From contig JARLHA010000015.1 of the NCBI GenBank assembly GCA_031292485.1, positions 62,001-126,000 of the forward strand: a stretch of 64,000 nt of DNA, read 5' to 3'. The stretch comes from Mucilaginibacter sp. Its GTDB lineage: Bacteria > Bacteroidota > Bacteroidia > Sphingobacteriales > Sphingobacteriaceae. How positions within the stretch are numbered: the first letter of the stretch is position 1; every line of letters begins with the position of its first letter. The translations under genes were made by a program, and so were the position numbers. This document shows, piece after piece, positions 27,250 to 36,654 of this stretch. Below the pieces are notes generated by a model, which ran no database searches, was not told the DNA's origin, and was given only the letters and a program-made list of their open reading frames with translations.

Positions 27250-30200
27250 ATGCCATTAACCTCCATTAAAATAGTCAAATACCTGCTTGTGTTTAGTTTA
27301 CTGTTTTGTTTTTGCAGATCGGGCGCACAGGTAAAATATGATACCTTAAGTTTTCGCATCGACTCACTGGCGAATATCGGCCTGCCGAAATCAGCCTTAA
27401 AAGAGGTGGACAAACTGGATGAACTGGCGCGAAAAAACAACAATGCACCGCAGCAAATCAGGGCGGCACTTTACCGGATGACCTTTCAATCCTACCTGGA
27501 AGAGGATGCTTTGGCGGCTATCATCAGCAGGTTGAGAACAGATGTCGACAAAGCTGGTTATCCCGTTAAACCGGTATTGCAATCGCTGCTGGGGCAAATG
27601 TACTGGAATTATTACCAGCAAAACCGCTACCAGTTTGGCCAGCGTACCCGGCTGGAAAAACCTGATACCGATTTCACTAAATGGGACCTCCAAACCCTTA
27701 TTACCCAAACCGGCCATTTGTATGATCTGTCCTTAACCGATTCCGCCAAAGAACAACATACCCCCATCAGCGTACTTGATGGTGTTTTGGAAGGCGACAG
27801 CATCACCCGCTACCTGCGCCCCACTTTGTACGACCTGCTGGTTCAGCGCGCTTTTGATTTTTTCCTGACGGATGAGGCCGGGCTAACCAAACCCAAACTG
27901 CCATTCTCGTTAAACGACCCAAGGTTTTTCAGCGACAGCAGGACTTTTGCGGATCTGGCAGTTAAAACAACAGATACCGCATCAACGGCATATAAAGGCA
28001 TTAAATATTTGCAGCAGGCAAGTAAATTTCATCTTGAACATCATGATGATGAAGCCCTGGCTGACCTGGACCTGCAGCGGCTAAAGTTTTTATACGCCAG
28101 ATCGAATGTAGAACATAAGGATTCGCTATACCTATCAGCTTTAAAACAAATTGCGGAACATTTTTCGGCAAAACCAATCAGCAGCGAGGCTTTGATATTA
28201 GAAGGGCAATATTACCAGGGACTGGATAGTTTGACGATGGCTTACGATTTTTTTAAGAAAGCCAATGCGGCATATCCGAATAGTTTAGGCGGCAAAAATG
28301 CGGCGACCCTGATGCGGCAAATCGAAGAAAAGGAGCTTTCGGCAACGGTGGAAGAGGTGAATGTGCCGGGTAAGCCAATATTAGGATTAATAAGTTACCG
28401 TAATGTTAAAGAGGCAAGCGTTACCATTTATAAATTAACGGCTGAACAGGTAAAAAAATTTACGGATAAAGATGCCTGGTACGAAGGCTATAATTTAACC
28501 CCGACTAAAAAGCTGCTGGAGTTTTTGAAGGGATTGCAGTCGGCGCAGGATGGGAAATTGTTGTTACCCAATCCGGGCGATTACAGAATGCATAGTGCAG
28601 AATTTAAGATCAATCCACTTGCAGTGGGCACGTATGTTATTCTGGTTAAAGATGCTCACTCAAATAAAGGTAACCTGATCCAGTCAACCAGTTTTACGGT
28701 CTCCAACTTATCCTATTCCGCAAGAGTTAACCCGAATAAAGAAACGGAATTAAGGATATTGAACCGGGAAACAGGCGCTCCTTTACAGGGCGTTACCGTT
28801 ACCGTGTTTAAAGGGAATGAGAAAAATGGAAAAATGATAAAAACCAATGTTAGTTCGGGATTATCAGATTCCAATGGAAAATATCTTTTTCATACGACCC
28901 AGGAACAGTATACGGTTATGCTTTCAAAAGGGAATGACAGGTATACCGATAATGAAAAGTATTTTAACGGTTTTACAGAAACCAACGGGGCAATTTTGCC
29001 ACAGGTAAGCACAATTTTATTCACCGACAGGCAATTGTACCGACCTGGGCAAGTTATTTATTTTAAAGGATTGCAGGTAAGTACGCTAAATGGTAAAAGC
29101 AGCATCCTGCCAAATACTCCGTTAACAATTAAGTTTAATGATATAAATTATAAACTCATTAGTTCGTTGCAATTGAATACCAACGAGTTTGGTTCTGTGC
29201 AGGGTTCATTTATAATCCCACAAAACATCGGCAATGGCCAGTTAACCATAACTACTGAAAATGGCACCTGTATGGTGCTGGTTGAAGAATATAAAAGGCC
29301 AACTTTCCAGGTTACATTTACCCCTGTAACGGAAACCTATCGCCTGGACGATTCTGTAACAGTGAAAGGCAAAGTGACCGCTTTTTCCGGGTATGGATTG
29401 TCGAATGCCACAGTCGCCGTTTACGTTACGGGCCAGGGAATACCAAGGTTTGAGCCGGATTTTATTCCCAGGAAAGTCGGCCCGCTTTTGACGCAAATGC
29501 AAATGACAGAAGTAAAAACCGATACTGTTCATACCAACGACTCTGGTGAGTTTACGATCAATTTTAAATCAAACGCAGACATGCAGAGTTTAAACGGCGG
29601 AGTATTTACCTATTATGTTAATGCAGGGATTACTGATGCAAGCGGGGAAACACAGTCGGCAAGTACTACAGTAGCTGTCAGCCAGACTCCCCTTCAAATG
29701 GATGCAGATATACCCCAGCGAATTATTTTTAATGACAATGCTGTATTTCCCCTAAAACTTACCAATAGAAATGCGCGTCAGTTAAAGGGTATAGTGTCTG
29801 TTAAAATATTTGCATTACATGGAAGCGGGCAAGTGTTTAAGAATCGGTTATGGGACAGCCCCGACCAGTATATTCTGAAAAAGGAGGAGTTCAAATCCTC
29901 TTTCACGGATTATTCATGGAAGAATGAGGCGGATTATAAGAAATGGAACCAGGCTGAGAAGATCAGCGAAACTAGTGTCAGTACAAATGATTCCACAGCA
30001 AGCGAAATCAACCTCAACCTGCTAAAAAATCAACCATCGGGCGTTTATAAAGTTACCCTTAGCGCAAAAGATGAAAAAGGGGATACAACTTCTTTAACGC
30101 AATTTGTAAGTGTCGTGGCCGAAAAAGGTAAAGCATTGAAGATGGACGATTGGGTAATTCCTTTGGTTACAAAAGTAAAACCCAATGGTAGTGCTGAATT

Positions 30201-33200
30201 TTCATTGGGGATAAACAAAGCTGCAAATGTTTTAGTGGAAGAATATGTTGGACCAAAACTACTTTCGTCTTCCTGGCTGGTGTTGCGTGACGGCGATCAG
30301 CAAAAAATAAAGATAGGTGTACCGGTAACAGCAAAAAATGATTTCAGTGTGCAGTTTTTAATGGTTGCTGATAACCGTGCATATTATTATTATCAAAATA
30401 TTAAAGTGGTTGACACGGTTAAAAACTTAAATATCCGGTTTCTTACCTTTCGTAATAAACTCCAGCCGGGCGAAAAAGAACAATGGAAATTACAGATAAA
30501 AGCAAGCGACAATAGCACGCTCCCGGCAGAAATGCTGGCCGATTTGTACGATGCATCATTAGACGATATAGCCCCTGCCCAATATTGGAGAACGGATTTT
30601 AATTATGAGCCTATAAATCCCGAATATTATGCCTGGAGCAATGATGATTTTGTTAAAGAGGATGCTACGAGTGCCTACCGGCCGCGATATTATAATTACG
30701 ATTTAGATGAGCGTAAGTACGAGGTATTGAAAATGTTTGGTTATGGTTATTATGGCGGATATAATAGTGGGTATCAAAATTATTTACAGCAAGTTCAAGA
30801 TTTAAAAGCGGCAGCAAAAAGTGATAAAATGATTGCTGATAAATATCAAAAAAATGCTGCATTGGTTAAAAATGGCTATGACGTAAGCGGAAGAGTTATA
30901 TTCAGCCGGGATAGTAGCGCGATCCCTGGCGTAAAGGTTAGTATTAAGAACACGAATATTTATACTATTTCTAATTCGCTTGGTTATTTCAGGATAAAAG
31001 TCCCCAAAAACGGTATCCTGTTATTCGCAGGAAAGCATTATCTAAAAAAGAGCTTTATCACCAAAAATGGTGGCAGCGTGACCATCGCACTTGATTTTAA
31101 ACCGCTCAGAATTTATGGCATGGCCGACCCCGGCCAAAAATCGTTAAAAGGGGATGCAAAAGAAGATGCTACAGAATATGAGACTGTCGGTAATGCAGCT
31201 GCGGTAAAGTTCCCGCCGCCGGTTGTTAAGGCAGATATGGAGGTTCGGGAATCAAATAAAATTTATGGGTATAGTTCCGGGAATTTTACCTCGGATAAGC
31301 TAAGCAAGGCGACTTTTAAAAGCGAACCCGATAACAGCCTTTTTGTGCGTAAGATCGCAACTGCCAACCCCATCATACCCCGCACCAATTTTAACGAAAC
31401 CGCTTTCTTTTACCCGCAATTGCATACCGATGAAAAAGGGCAGATCCTGATTGATTTTACCATCCCCGAGGCGCTTACCCGCTGGAAATTCAGGGGTTTT
31501 GCGCATACACAGGATTTGAAGACCGGGTATATTGAAAATACCGTTGTCACCCAAAAACAATTGAGCATTAGCGCCAATACGCCAAGGTTTTTGCGGGAGG
31601 GCGATACCATTACCATTTCGGCGCGCCTGGCCAACTTAACGGCGGGCACTTTAAAGGGCAAGGTACAAATGCAGCTGTTTAATGCGCTGAATATGCAGCC
31701 GGTTTCGCTGTTTGTGAATAAGGCCGATGCGGAACAAGCTTTTGAGGTTGCCGGGAATACCAATCAAGCAGTGTCGTTTAAGCTGGTGATCCCCGCAGGT
31801 TTGGACGCTTTGGATTATAAACTGACCGCCGATGCAGGCGAATTTACTGACGGTGAAGAAAATACTTTACCGGTGCTGCCCAACCGTACGCTGGTGACCG
31901 AATCGATGCCGATGATGGTACGGCCGGGGCAGACCCGCAATTTTACCTTTGATAAACTGGTGAGTCAAAGCAGCTCTACTTTAAAAAACAAAACACTCAC
32001 ACTGGAGTACACGCAAAACCCTGCATGGTACGCCGTGCAGGCCTTGCCTTACATGATGGAGTTCCCGTACGAATGTTCGGAGCAGGTTTTCAGCAGGTAT
32101 TTTGCCAACAGTTTGGCCACTAACCTGGTGAATAAAATGCCGGTTATCAAACAGGTCTTCGACCAGTGGAAAATGAGCAACAGCGGGGAGCTGCTATCAA
32201 ACCTTGAAAAAAATCCGGAACTAAAATCCACCTTATTGGAAGAAACGCCCTGGCTGCGCGACGCAGTAAGTGAATCGGAACAAAAAAAGCGCATCGCCCT
32301 GCTGTTCGATCTGAATAAAATGAGTGATGAACTGAAGTTGAACCTGGATAAACTGCAAAAAAGGCAACTGCCCGATGGCAGTTTCACCTGGTTCGGCGGC
32401 GACCTGGGCGACCGTTACATTACCCAGCATATTGCCGAAGGCGTGGGCGAGCTATACCATTTAGGGATAGGGGTTGATGACGTCGAACTAAAACAAATTT
32501 CGGATAATGCCCTCAAATATTTGGATGATCAGCTAACCGCAGATGAAAAACTACGGAAGAAAAATAAAGATGGTATTTGGTTTTACGGCGACCTGGAGAT
32601 CCACGCCTGGTTTACCCGCAGCTATTTTTTAAACAAACCGCTGGACAAGGGTTTGAACGCAGCCCTCGCCAATTATTTAAAATGGGCAGCGGAAGAATGG
32701 AAATCCCGCAATGTGTATGAGCAGGGGATGATCGCCTTAACCATGCAGCGCTATAAAAAGGCTGACGTTACCGCGCAGATCGAACGGTCACTGCTGGAGA
32801 CCGCGCAGCAATCCGACGATTTGGGCATGTGCTGGGCCAAAAACCAGCGGGGTTATTTTTGGTACGAATCGCCCGTTGAAACACAAAGCCTGCTGATTGA
32901 GCTGTTTACCGAAGCCGGCGATAATACCAAAGCCGTTGACGAAATGAAGGTCTGGCTGTTGCGCAACAAACAAACCAACTACTGGAAAACCACCAAAGCC
33001 ACTGCGGCCGCCTGTTACGCGCTTTTATTGAAAGGCAGTAACCTGCTTGCCGACACAGGTCAATCGCTTATTAAACTGGGCGGTAAAACGCTTGAAGAAT
33101 TAAAACCGGATACTAAAACCGATGCCGGAACAGGATATATCAAAAGCAGCTGGGTGGATGACCAGATAAAACCGGCACTGGGCAAGGTGGAGATCAAAAA

Positions 33201-33702
33201 CAACAGTACCAATATCAGCTGGGGAGCCTTGCACTGGCAATATTTGGAGAATTTGGACAAGATCACTTCATCGGAAACAAATATCAAGCTGGAAAGAAAA
33301 TACTTTATCCAGAAACAAACGGATGCCGGGCTGGTATTGACCGCGGTTGACGCCACCCATCAACCCAAAACAGGCGACCTGCTTAAAGTAGTGGTATACC
33401 TGAAAGCGGACCGTGATTTTGAATATGTGCAGCTAAAGGATATGCGTCCTGCAGGTACTGAGCCTGTGGACGCTTTATCCACCTATAAATACCAGGATGG
33501 CTTGTACTATTACCAGGTGACCAAAGATGTGGCCACCAACTTTTTTATCAGTTACTTAAACAAGGGTAATTATGTATTTGAGTACCAGTTACGGGTAGCA
33601 CAACCGGGCAATTTTTCAACAGGGATAACCGGGGTGCAGTGTATGTACGCTCCGGAATTTAATGCACACTCGCAGGGCGGGCGGATGGTGATTAAGCTTT
33701 AA
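27250..33702 (+). CDS. Bacterial alpha-2-macroglobulin family protein
   Basis: 2150 residues with a signal peptide (VFSLLFCFCRSGAQ). A long N-terminal helical region is followed by macroglobulin domains; the MG2-type block TDRQLYRPGQVIYFKGL is at about residue 592. A carboxypeptidase-regulatory-like domain (SGRVIFSRDSSAIPGVKV, ~1214-1280) is inserted in the middle. The A2M block FYPQLHTDEKGQILIDFTIPEALTRWKFRGFA lies at ~1390. The thioester motif is CSEQ at 1609-1612, with Cys and Gln both present, followed by the thioester-domain helices. Bacterial members trap proteases in the periplasm. The usual partner penicillin-binding protein PbpC is not adjacent. Confidence 0.9.
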   Translation: MPLTSIKIVKYLLVFSLLFCFCRSGAQVKYDTLSFRIDSLANIGLPKSALKEVDKLDELARKNNNAPQQIRAALYRMTFQSYLEEDALAAIISRLRTDVDKAGYPVKPVLQSLLGQMYWNYYQQNRYQFGQRTRLEKPDTDFTKWDLQTLITQTGHLYDLSLTDSAKEQHTPISVLDGVLEGDSITRYLRPTLYDLLVQRAFDFFLTDEAGLTKPKLPFSLNDPRFFSDSRTFADLAVKTTDTASTAYKGIKYLQQASKFHLEHHDDEALADLDLQRLKFLYARSNVEHKDSLYLSALKQIAEHFSAKPISSEALILEGQYYQGLDSLTMAYDFFKKANAAYPNSLGGKNAATLMRQIEEKELSATVEEVNVPGKPILGLISYRNVKEASVTIYKLTAEQVKKFTDKDAWYEGYNLTPTKKLLEFLKGLQSAQDGKLLLPNPGDYRMHSAEFKINPLAVGTYVILVKDAHSNKGNLIQSTSFTVSNLSYSARVNPNKETELRILNRETGAPLQGVTVTVFKGNEKNGKMIKTNVSSGLSDSNGKYLFHTTQEQYTVMLSKGNDRYTDNEKYFNGFTETNGAILPQVSTILFTDRQLYRPGQVIYFKGLQVSTLNGKSSILPNTPLTIKFNDINYKLISSLQLNTNEFGSVQGSFIIPQNIGNGQLTITTENGTCMVLVEEYKRPTFQVTFTPVTETYRLDDSVTVKGKVTAFSGYGLSNATVAVYVTGQGIPRFEPDFIPRKVGPLLTQMQMTEVKTDTVHTNDSGEFTINFKSNADMQSLNGGVFTYYVNAGITDASGETQSASTTVAVSQTPLQMDADIPQRIIFNDNAVFPLKLTNRNARQLKGIVSVKIFALHGSGQVFKNRLWDSPDQYILKKEEFKSSFTDYSWKNEADYKKWNQAEKISETSVSTNDSTASEINLNLLKNQPSGVYKVTLSAKDEKGDTTSLTQFVSVVAEKGKALKMDDWVIPLVTKVKPNGSAEFSLGINKAANVLVEEYVGPKLLSSSWLVLRDGDQQKIKIGVPVTAKNDFSVQFLMVADNRAYYYYQNIKVVDTVKNLNIRFLTFRNKLQPGEKEQWKLQIKASDNSTLPAEMLADLYDASLDDIAPAQYWRTDFNYEPINPEYYAWSNDDFVKEDATSAYRPRYYNYDLDERKYEVLKMFGYGYYGGYNSGYQNYLQQVQDLKAAAKSDKMIADKYQKNAALVKNGYDVSGRVIFSRDSSAIPGVKVSIKNTNIYTISNSLGYFRIKVPKNGILLFAGKHYLKKSFITKNGGSVTIALDFKPLRIYGMADPGQKSLKGDAKEDATEYETVGNAAAVKFPPPVVKADMEVRESNKIYGYSSGNFTSDKLSKATFKSEPDNSLFVRKIATANPIIPRTNFNETAFFYPQLHTDEKGQILIDFTIPEALTRWKFRGFAHTQDLKTGYIENTVVTQKQLSISANTPRFLREGDTITISARLANLTAGTLKGKVQMQLFNALNMQPVSLFVNKADAEQAFEVAGNTNQAVSFKLVIPAGLDALDYKLTADAGEFTDGEENTLPVLPNRTLVTESMPMMVRPGQTRNFTFDKLVSQSSSTLKNKTLTLEYTQNPAWYAVQALPYMMEFPYECSEQVFSRYFANSLATNLVNKMPVIKQVFDQWKMSNSGELLSNLEKNPELKSTLLEETPWLRDAVSESEQKKRIALLFDLNKMSDELKLNLDKLQKRQLPDGSFTWFGGDLGDRYITQHIAEGVGELYHLGIGVDDVELKQISDNALKYLDDQLTADEKLRKKNKDGIWFYGDLEIHAWFTRSYFLNKPLDKGLNAALANYLKWAAEEWKSRNVYEQGMIALTMQRYKKADVTAQIERSLLETAQQSDDLGMCWAKNQRGYFWYESPVETQSLLIELFTEAGDNTKAVDEMKVWLLRNKQTNYWKTTKATAAACYALLLKGSNLLADTGQSLIKLGGKTLEELKPDTKTDAGTGYIKSSWVDDQIKPALGKVEIKNNSTNISWGALHWQYLENLDKITSSETNIKLERKYFIQKQTDAGLVLTAVDATHQPKTGDLLKVVVYLKADRDFEYVQLKDMRPAGTEPVDALSTYKYQDGLYYYQVTKDVATNFFISYLNKGNYVFEYQLRVAQPGNFSTGITGVQCMYAPEFNAHSQGGRMVIKL

Positions 33703-33956
33703 AGTTAAACGGATTATAAAAAAACGTCAATTCGGGGTGTTTTAAAACCCGCGTGCTATTACGGATTCTAATGCGTAAAACTACGTAATATTACGCTGTT
33801 GTAAATCTTTGCCGAATTTATTAGTTGTTGAAAATAAGGGTATTGCGAACTTTTTGATGGTTGTCTCAATTGCGCTTCCGCTCTTCGATGGTTTGAAATA
33901 ATGACTAATTAACATTAGTTTTAGCAGACTATTTTAAACCACAACAATTTAAAACA

Positions 33957-34376
33957 ATGGAAAACAGAAAATCACACATCACCGGCAAAGAAGGCAGCCC
34001 AATCGATTTGAAAGTGGCCGCCAGCTGGACAAAACATTACAGGGACAATCACCCGGGAGAAACGATCTCCCAGTTTTTTGGTAAAGAGATCCTTGAAAAC
34101 ATCCTTTCACAGCCAGGCTGCCTAGGCATCAGGTTTTATTATGCTTATGATGAACCTCGCGGCGGAAAAAAACATTTGATTATTGCGGGCGCCATGGCTG
34201 ATGGTACCGACCAGATCCATACCGAAGCATTTGAAGCAGATGCTGCAGTTGCACCAGGCGCCGCACCGCTGATGGGCGGAACTGCTCCCAAATTGTATAC
34301 CGTAGGCGAAATGTCAACCCCATGTCCTGGCTCTCCCGGTTGTCCAACAAATGCTTTAACAGGGGCAACAGTTTAA
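33957..34376 (+). CDS. Small unknown protein at the head of a two-component cassette
   Basis: 139 residues with no signal peptide and no membrane helix. It has an N-terminal part rich in charged residues, a central motif QPGCLGIRFYYAYDEPRGGKKHLIIAGAMADG split over two beta strands, and a C-terminal tail with four prolines and two cysteines (STPCPGSPGCPT). From memory the PGCxGIRxYYA-type motif recurs in small Bacteroidota proteins, but I cannot name a family. Only 22 bp separate it from a membrane protein followed by a histidine kinase and a LuxR-type regulator, so it may be a ligand or sensor accessory of that pathway. Confidence 0.7.
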   Translation: MENRKSHITGKEGSPIDLKVAASWTKHYRDNHPGETISQFFGKEILENILSQPGCLGIRFYYAYDEPRGGKKHLIIAGAMADGTDQIHTEAFEADAAVAPGAAPLMGGTAPKLYTVGEMSTPCPGSPGCPTNALTGATV

Positions 34377-34398
34377 CATAATTTTACAGAACCAGGCG

Positions 34399-35043
34399 AT
34401 GTCAGCAGCTTCTATTTTGGATGATTTTTCTACCTATTCAGGTGTTTTACCAGTAATAGCCTGGTTGTACAATTACAAAAGCCTGAATAAAGTATTGAAA
34501 ATAGCAGGTGTATTTTTCCTGATAGCATTTTTAATTGATCTCATTCTTGAACTAATGACAATGATGAAGGGGGTGGTTAACAACATGCCCCTGATACATC
34601 TTTTCGTAGTAATAAATATTTTGTTTTTCACAGCTATTTATTACTACGCCTTTTTTAAGCCATCAGTAAAAAAAGCAATTATCCTATTGGCGGCATTGGC
34701 CCTGCTCATCGTTGTTTTCAATATTATTTTTGTTGAAGGGATATGGGAATATCCATCATTATCTATTACGGTATTGAGTGTATTGCTTATCTGTTTTTCG
34801 CTGGCCTATTTTTACCAGCTGCTAAATCGACAGGAGTTTATTCATATAGAAAAACAGGGCTTGTTCTGGATAAACTCCGGGGTGCTTTTCTACTTTGCTA
34901 TAAATATATTTTTGTTTATGCTTTTTAAACAGTTTAGTGTTGAGGAGAAGCAGGAATACTATATGATACACAGCATCAGTAATATTATTGCTAACATTTT
35001 ATACACAGTTGGACTGTTTTGCAAACCTCAGAAAATAACGTAA
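34399..35043 (+). CDS. Multi-pass membrane protein preceding a histidine kinase
   Basis: 214 residues with six to seven predicted membrane helices: LPVIAWLYNY, VLKIAGVFFLIAFLIDLIL, LIHLFVVINILFFTAIYYYAF, AIILLAALALLIVVFNIIF, LSITVLSVLLICFSLAYFY, INSGVLFYFAINIFLFML and a last short one. There is no catalytic domain. Its 3' end overlaps the kinase frame by 25 bp, so the two are translated together; the natural reading is that this is a detached membrane sensor module for the kinase. Family not recognised. Confidence 0.72.
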   Translation: MSAASILDDFSTYSGVLPVIAWLYNYKSLNKVLKIAGVFFLIAFLIDLILELMTMMKGVVNNMPLIHLFVVINILFFTAIYYYAFFKPSVKKAIILLAALALLIVVFNIIFVEGIWEYPSLSITVLSVLLICFSLAYFYQLLNRQEFIHIEKQGLFWINSGVLFYFAINIFLFMLFKQFSVEEKQEYYMIHSISNIIANILYTVGLFCKPQKIT

Positions 35044-35852
35044 TACTGGTGCTTGTTACAAACGCGACCGAAAGTAATTTGGTACCGGTATTGATTACCG
35101 GTACCCTTGTTATTGTTATCCTGCTTATTTTTTTATTTTTTTTCGTGATCATCTATCAGCGGAAAATGATCAAGAACCAGGTGGAGTTGCGAAAACTGCA
35201 CGACGAAAAGCAAAACAGCTTGTTAAATGCGGTTTTTGAGGCGCAGGAAGGCGAACGTAAAAGGCTTGCCGAGGACCTGCACGATAGCGTAGGGCAGGTC
35301 TTATCAGCCATTAAACTTAACCTGCACCGGCTAGAGAAAAGCTGTACCACCGAAAGTACCCAGCCCCTGATGGCGGACACCCGTAAACTGGCGGATGAAT
35401 GCATCAGCGAGATCCGCAATATAATTCAAAATGTGCTTCCGCCGGTGCTTACTGATTATGGTTTGCTGGAGGCGCTCGAAGGGCTTTGCGTTAAGATCGA
35501 ACAAAATACAGGTGTAAAGGTAAACCTGAAAAAAAAACTGAACGGGACGCGCCTTAAGCCTGAGATTGACCTGGCATTTTACCGTATTGCACAGGAGTTA
35601 TTTGGCAATGCCATCAAACACTCAGGTGCAACGGTTATCCATTTAACGCTTACTATACAGGATGGCTGGCTGGTAATGGAGTTTAAAGATAACGGGAGGG
35701 GTTTTGATATGGCCAATGTAAAACATGGTTACGGCTTAAAAAACCTGGAAAGCCGCGTGAAATTGATCAACGGAGAAATTAATATTTATACCAAGCCACA
35801 AAGCGGCTCCATTACGATCATCAGAGTGATGCTGCCAAATGAGGGTAATTAG
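35019..35852 (+). CDS. NarX-type sensor histidine kinase (HisKA_3 / HATPase_c)
   Basis: 277 residues if started at TTG 35019; GTG 35049 is an equally possible start and no ATG precedes the membrane helix. One membrane segment (VLITGTLVIVILLIFLFFFVIIY) is followed by the HisKA_3 box ERKRLAEDLHDSVGQ with the phosphorylated His at residue 88, and an HATPase_c domain with N-box AQELFGNAIKHSG and G-box DNGRGFDM and GYGLKNLESR. It overlaps the membrane protein upstream and is followed 31 bp later by its likely partner regulator. The extracellular part is almost absent, which supports signal input through the neighbouring membrane protein. Confidence 0.85.
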   Translation: MQTSENNVILVLVTNATESNLVPVLITGTLVIVILLIFLFFFVIIYQRKMIKNQVELRKLHDEKQNSLLNAVFEAQEGERKRLAEDLHDSVGQVLSAIKLNLHRLEKSCTTESTQPLMADTRKLADECISEIRNIIQNVLPPVLTDYGLLEALEGLCVKIEQNTGVKVNLKKKLNGTRLKPEIDLAFYRIAQELFGNAIKHSGATVIHLTLTIQDGWLVMEFKDNGRGFDMANVKHGYGLKNLESRVKLINGEINIYTKPQSGSITIIRVMLPNEGN

Positions 35853-35883
35853 TTATATTTATTGAATTCTTTTTTATTACGAT

Positions 35884-36537
35884 ATGACAAAGATCAGGTT
35901 AGCTATAGCAGACGACCATAAAATCTTCAGGAACGGGTTAAAGGCCACGCTGGAAGATTGTGCCGATTTCGATCTGGTAATGGAAGCATCCAATGGCAAG
36001 CAATTAATTGCCCAGCTCGCTGCCACAACTCCGGATGTAATTTTGATGGATATAAAAATGCCCGAAATGGATGGCATACAAACCACCACCTACGTTAAGC
36101 AGCATTTTAGCCACATTAAAGTGTTGGCGCTATCCATGTTTAACGAGGATAAATATATTGTGGATATGATGAAGGCCGGCGCATCGGGCTACCTGCTTAA
36201 AAACGCCGAGCCGGAGGAGATCATAGAAGCGGTATCAACTGTATTTACAAAAGATTACTACTTTAACGAACATCTGTCCATCACCCTGATCAAACAGCTG
36301 GCAGGCAATACACAAACAGGCAATGCCCCGCAATCACTGGCTGACTTTAATGAACGCGAGATAGAGGTTTTAAAACTGGTTTGCCAGGAATACTCCAACC
36401 AGGAAATTGCCGATAAAATATGCCTCAGCGTTCGCACGGTTGAAGGGTACCGCGCACGCCTCTTCGAAAAAACCCGCTCAAAAAATCTTGTCGGCCTGGT
36501 GATATTTGCCGTGAAGACGGGGATTATCAGTGTTTAA
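35884..36537 (+). CDS. NarL/LuxR-family response regulator
   Basis: 217 residues. The receiver domain has acidic residues DDH at 10-12, the phospho-acceptor Asp56 in LMDIKMPEMDG and Lys106 region LLKNAEPEE. The C-terminal LuxR-type helix-turn-helix (~150-212) shows FNEREIEVLKLVCQEYSNQEIA and LSVRTVEGYRARLFEKT. It is the effector of the kinase 31 bp upstream. A CGTAATATTACG palindrome at 33784-33795, upstream of the whole cassette, is a possible self-regulatory site. Confidence 0.88.
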   Translation: MTKIRLAIADDHKIFRNGLKATLEDCADFDLVMEASNGKQLIAQLAATTPDVILMDIKMPEMDGIQTTTYVKQHFSHIKVLALSMFNEDKYIVDMMKAGASGYLLKNAEPEEIIEAVSTVFTKDYYFNEHLSITLIKQLAGNTQTGNAPQSLADFNEREIEVLKLVCQEYSNQEIADKICLSVRTVEGYRARLFEKTRSKNLVGLVIFAVKTGIISV

Positions 36538-36548
36538 GAATTTTAATA

Positions 36549-36624
36549 ATATTGAATATCGAACCCCGAATGACGAATATTGAAGTTAACTTCGGTATTC
36601 TATATTCAACATTCGATATTCGTT
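36549..36624. repeat. Imperfect palindrome of GAATATTGAA/TTCGATATTC words
   Basis: CGAATATTGAAGT around 36572 faces ACTTCGGTATTC around 36590, with outer words ATTGAATATCGAA and TTCGATATTCG at the two ends. It lies between two convergent genes, about 76 bp, with no ORF. Confidence 0.5.
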
Positions 36625-36654
36625 ATTTAAAAGTCCCGAATTTTTATTTTTCCC

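Noticed and set aside
33720..33760. Terminator after the macroglobulin gene
   Set aside because: GGGTGTTTTAAAACCC can fold but lacks a T-run; left uncalled.
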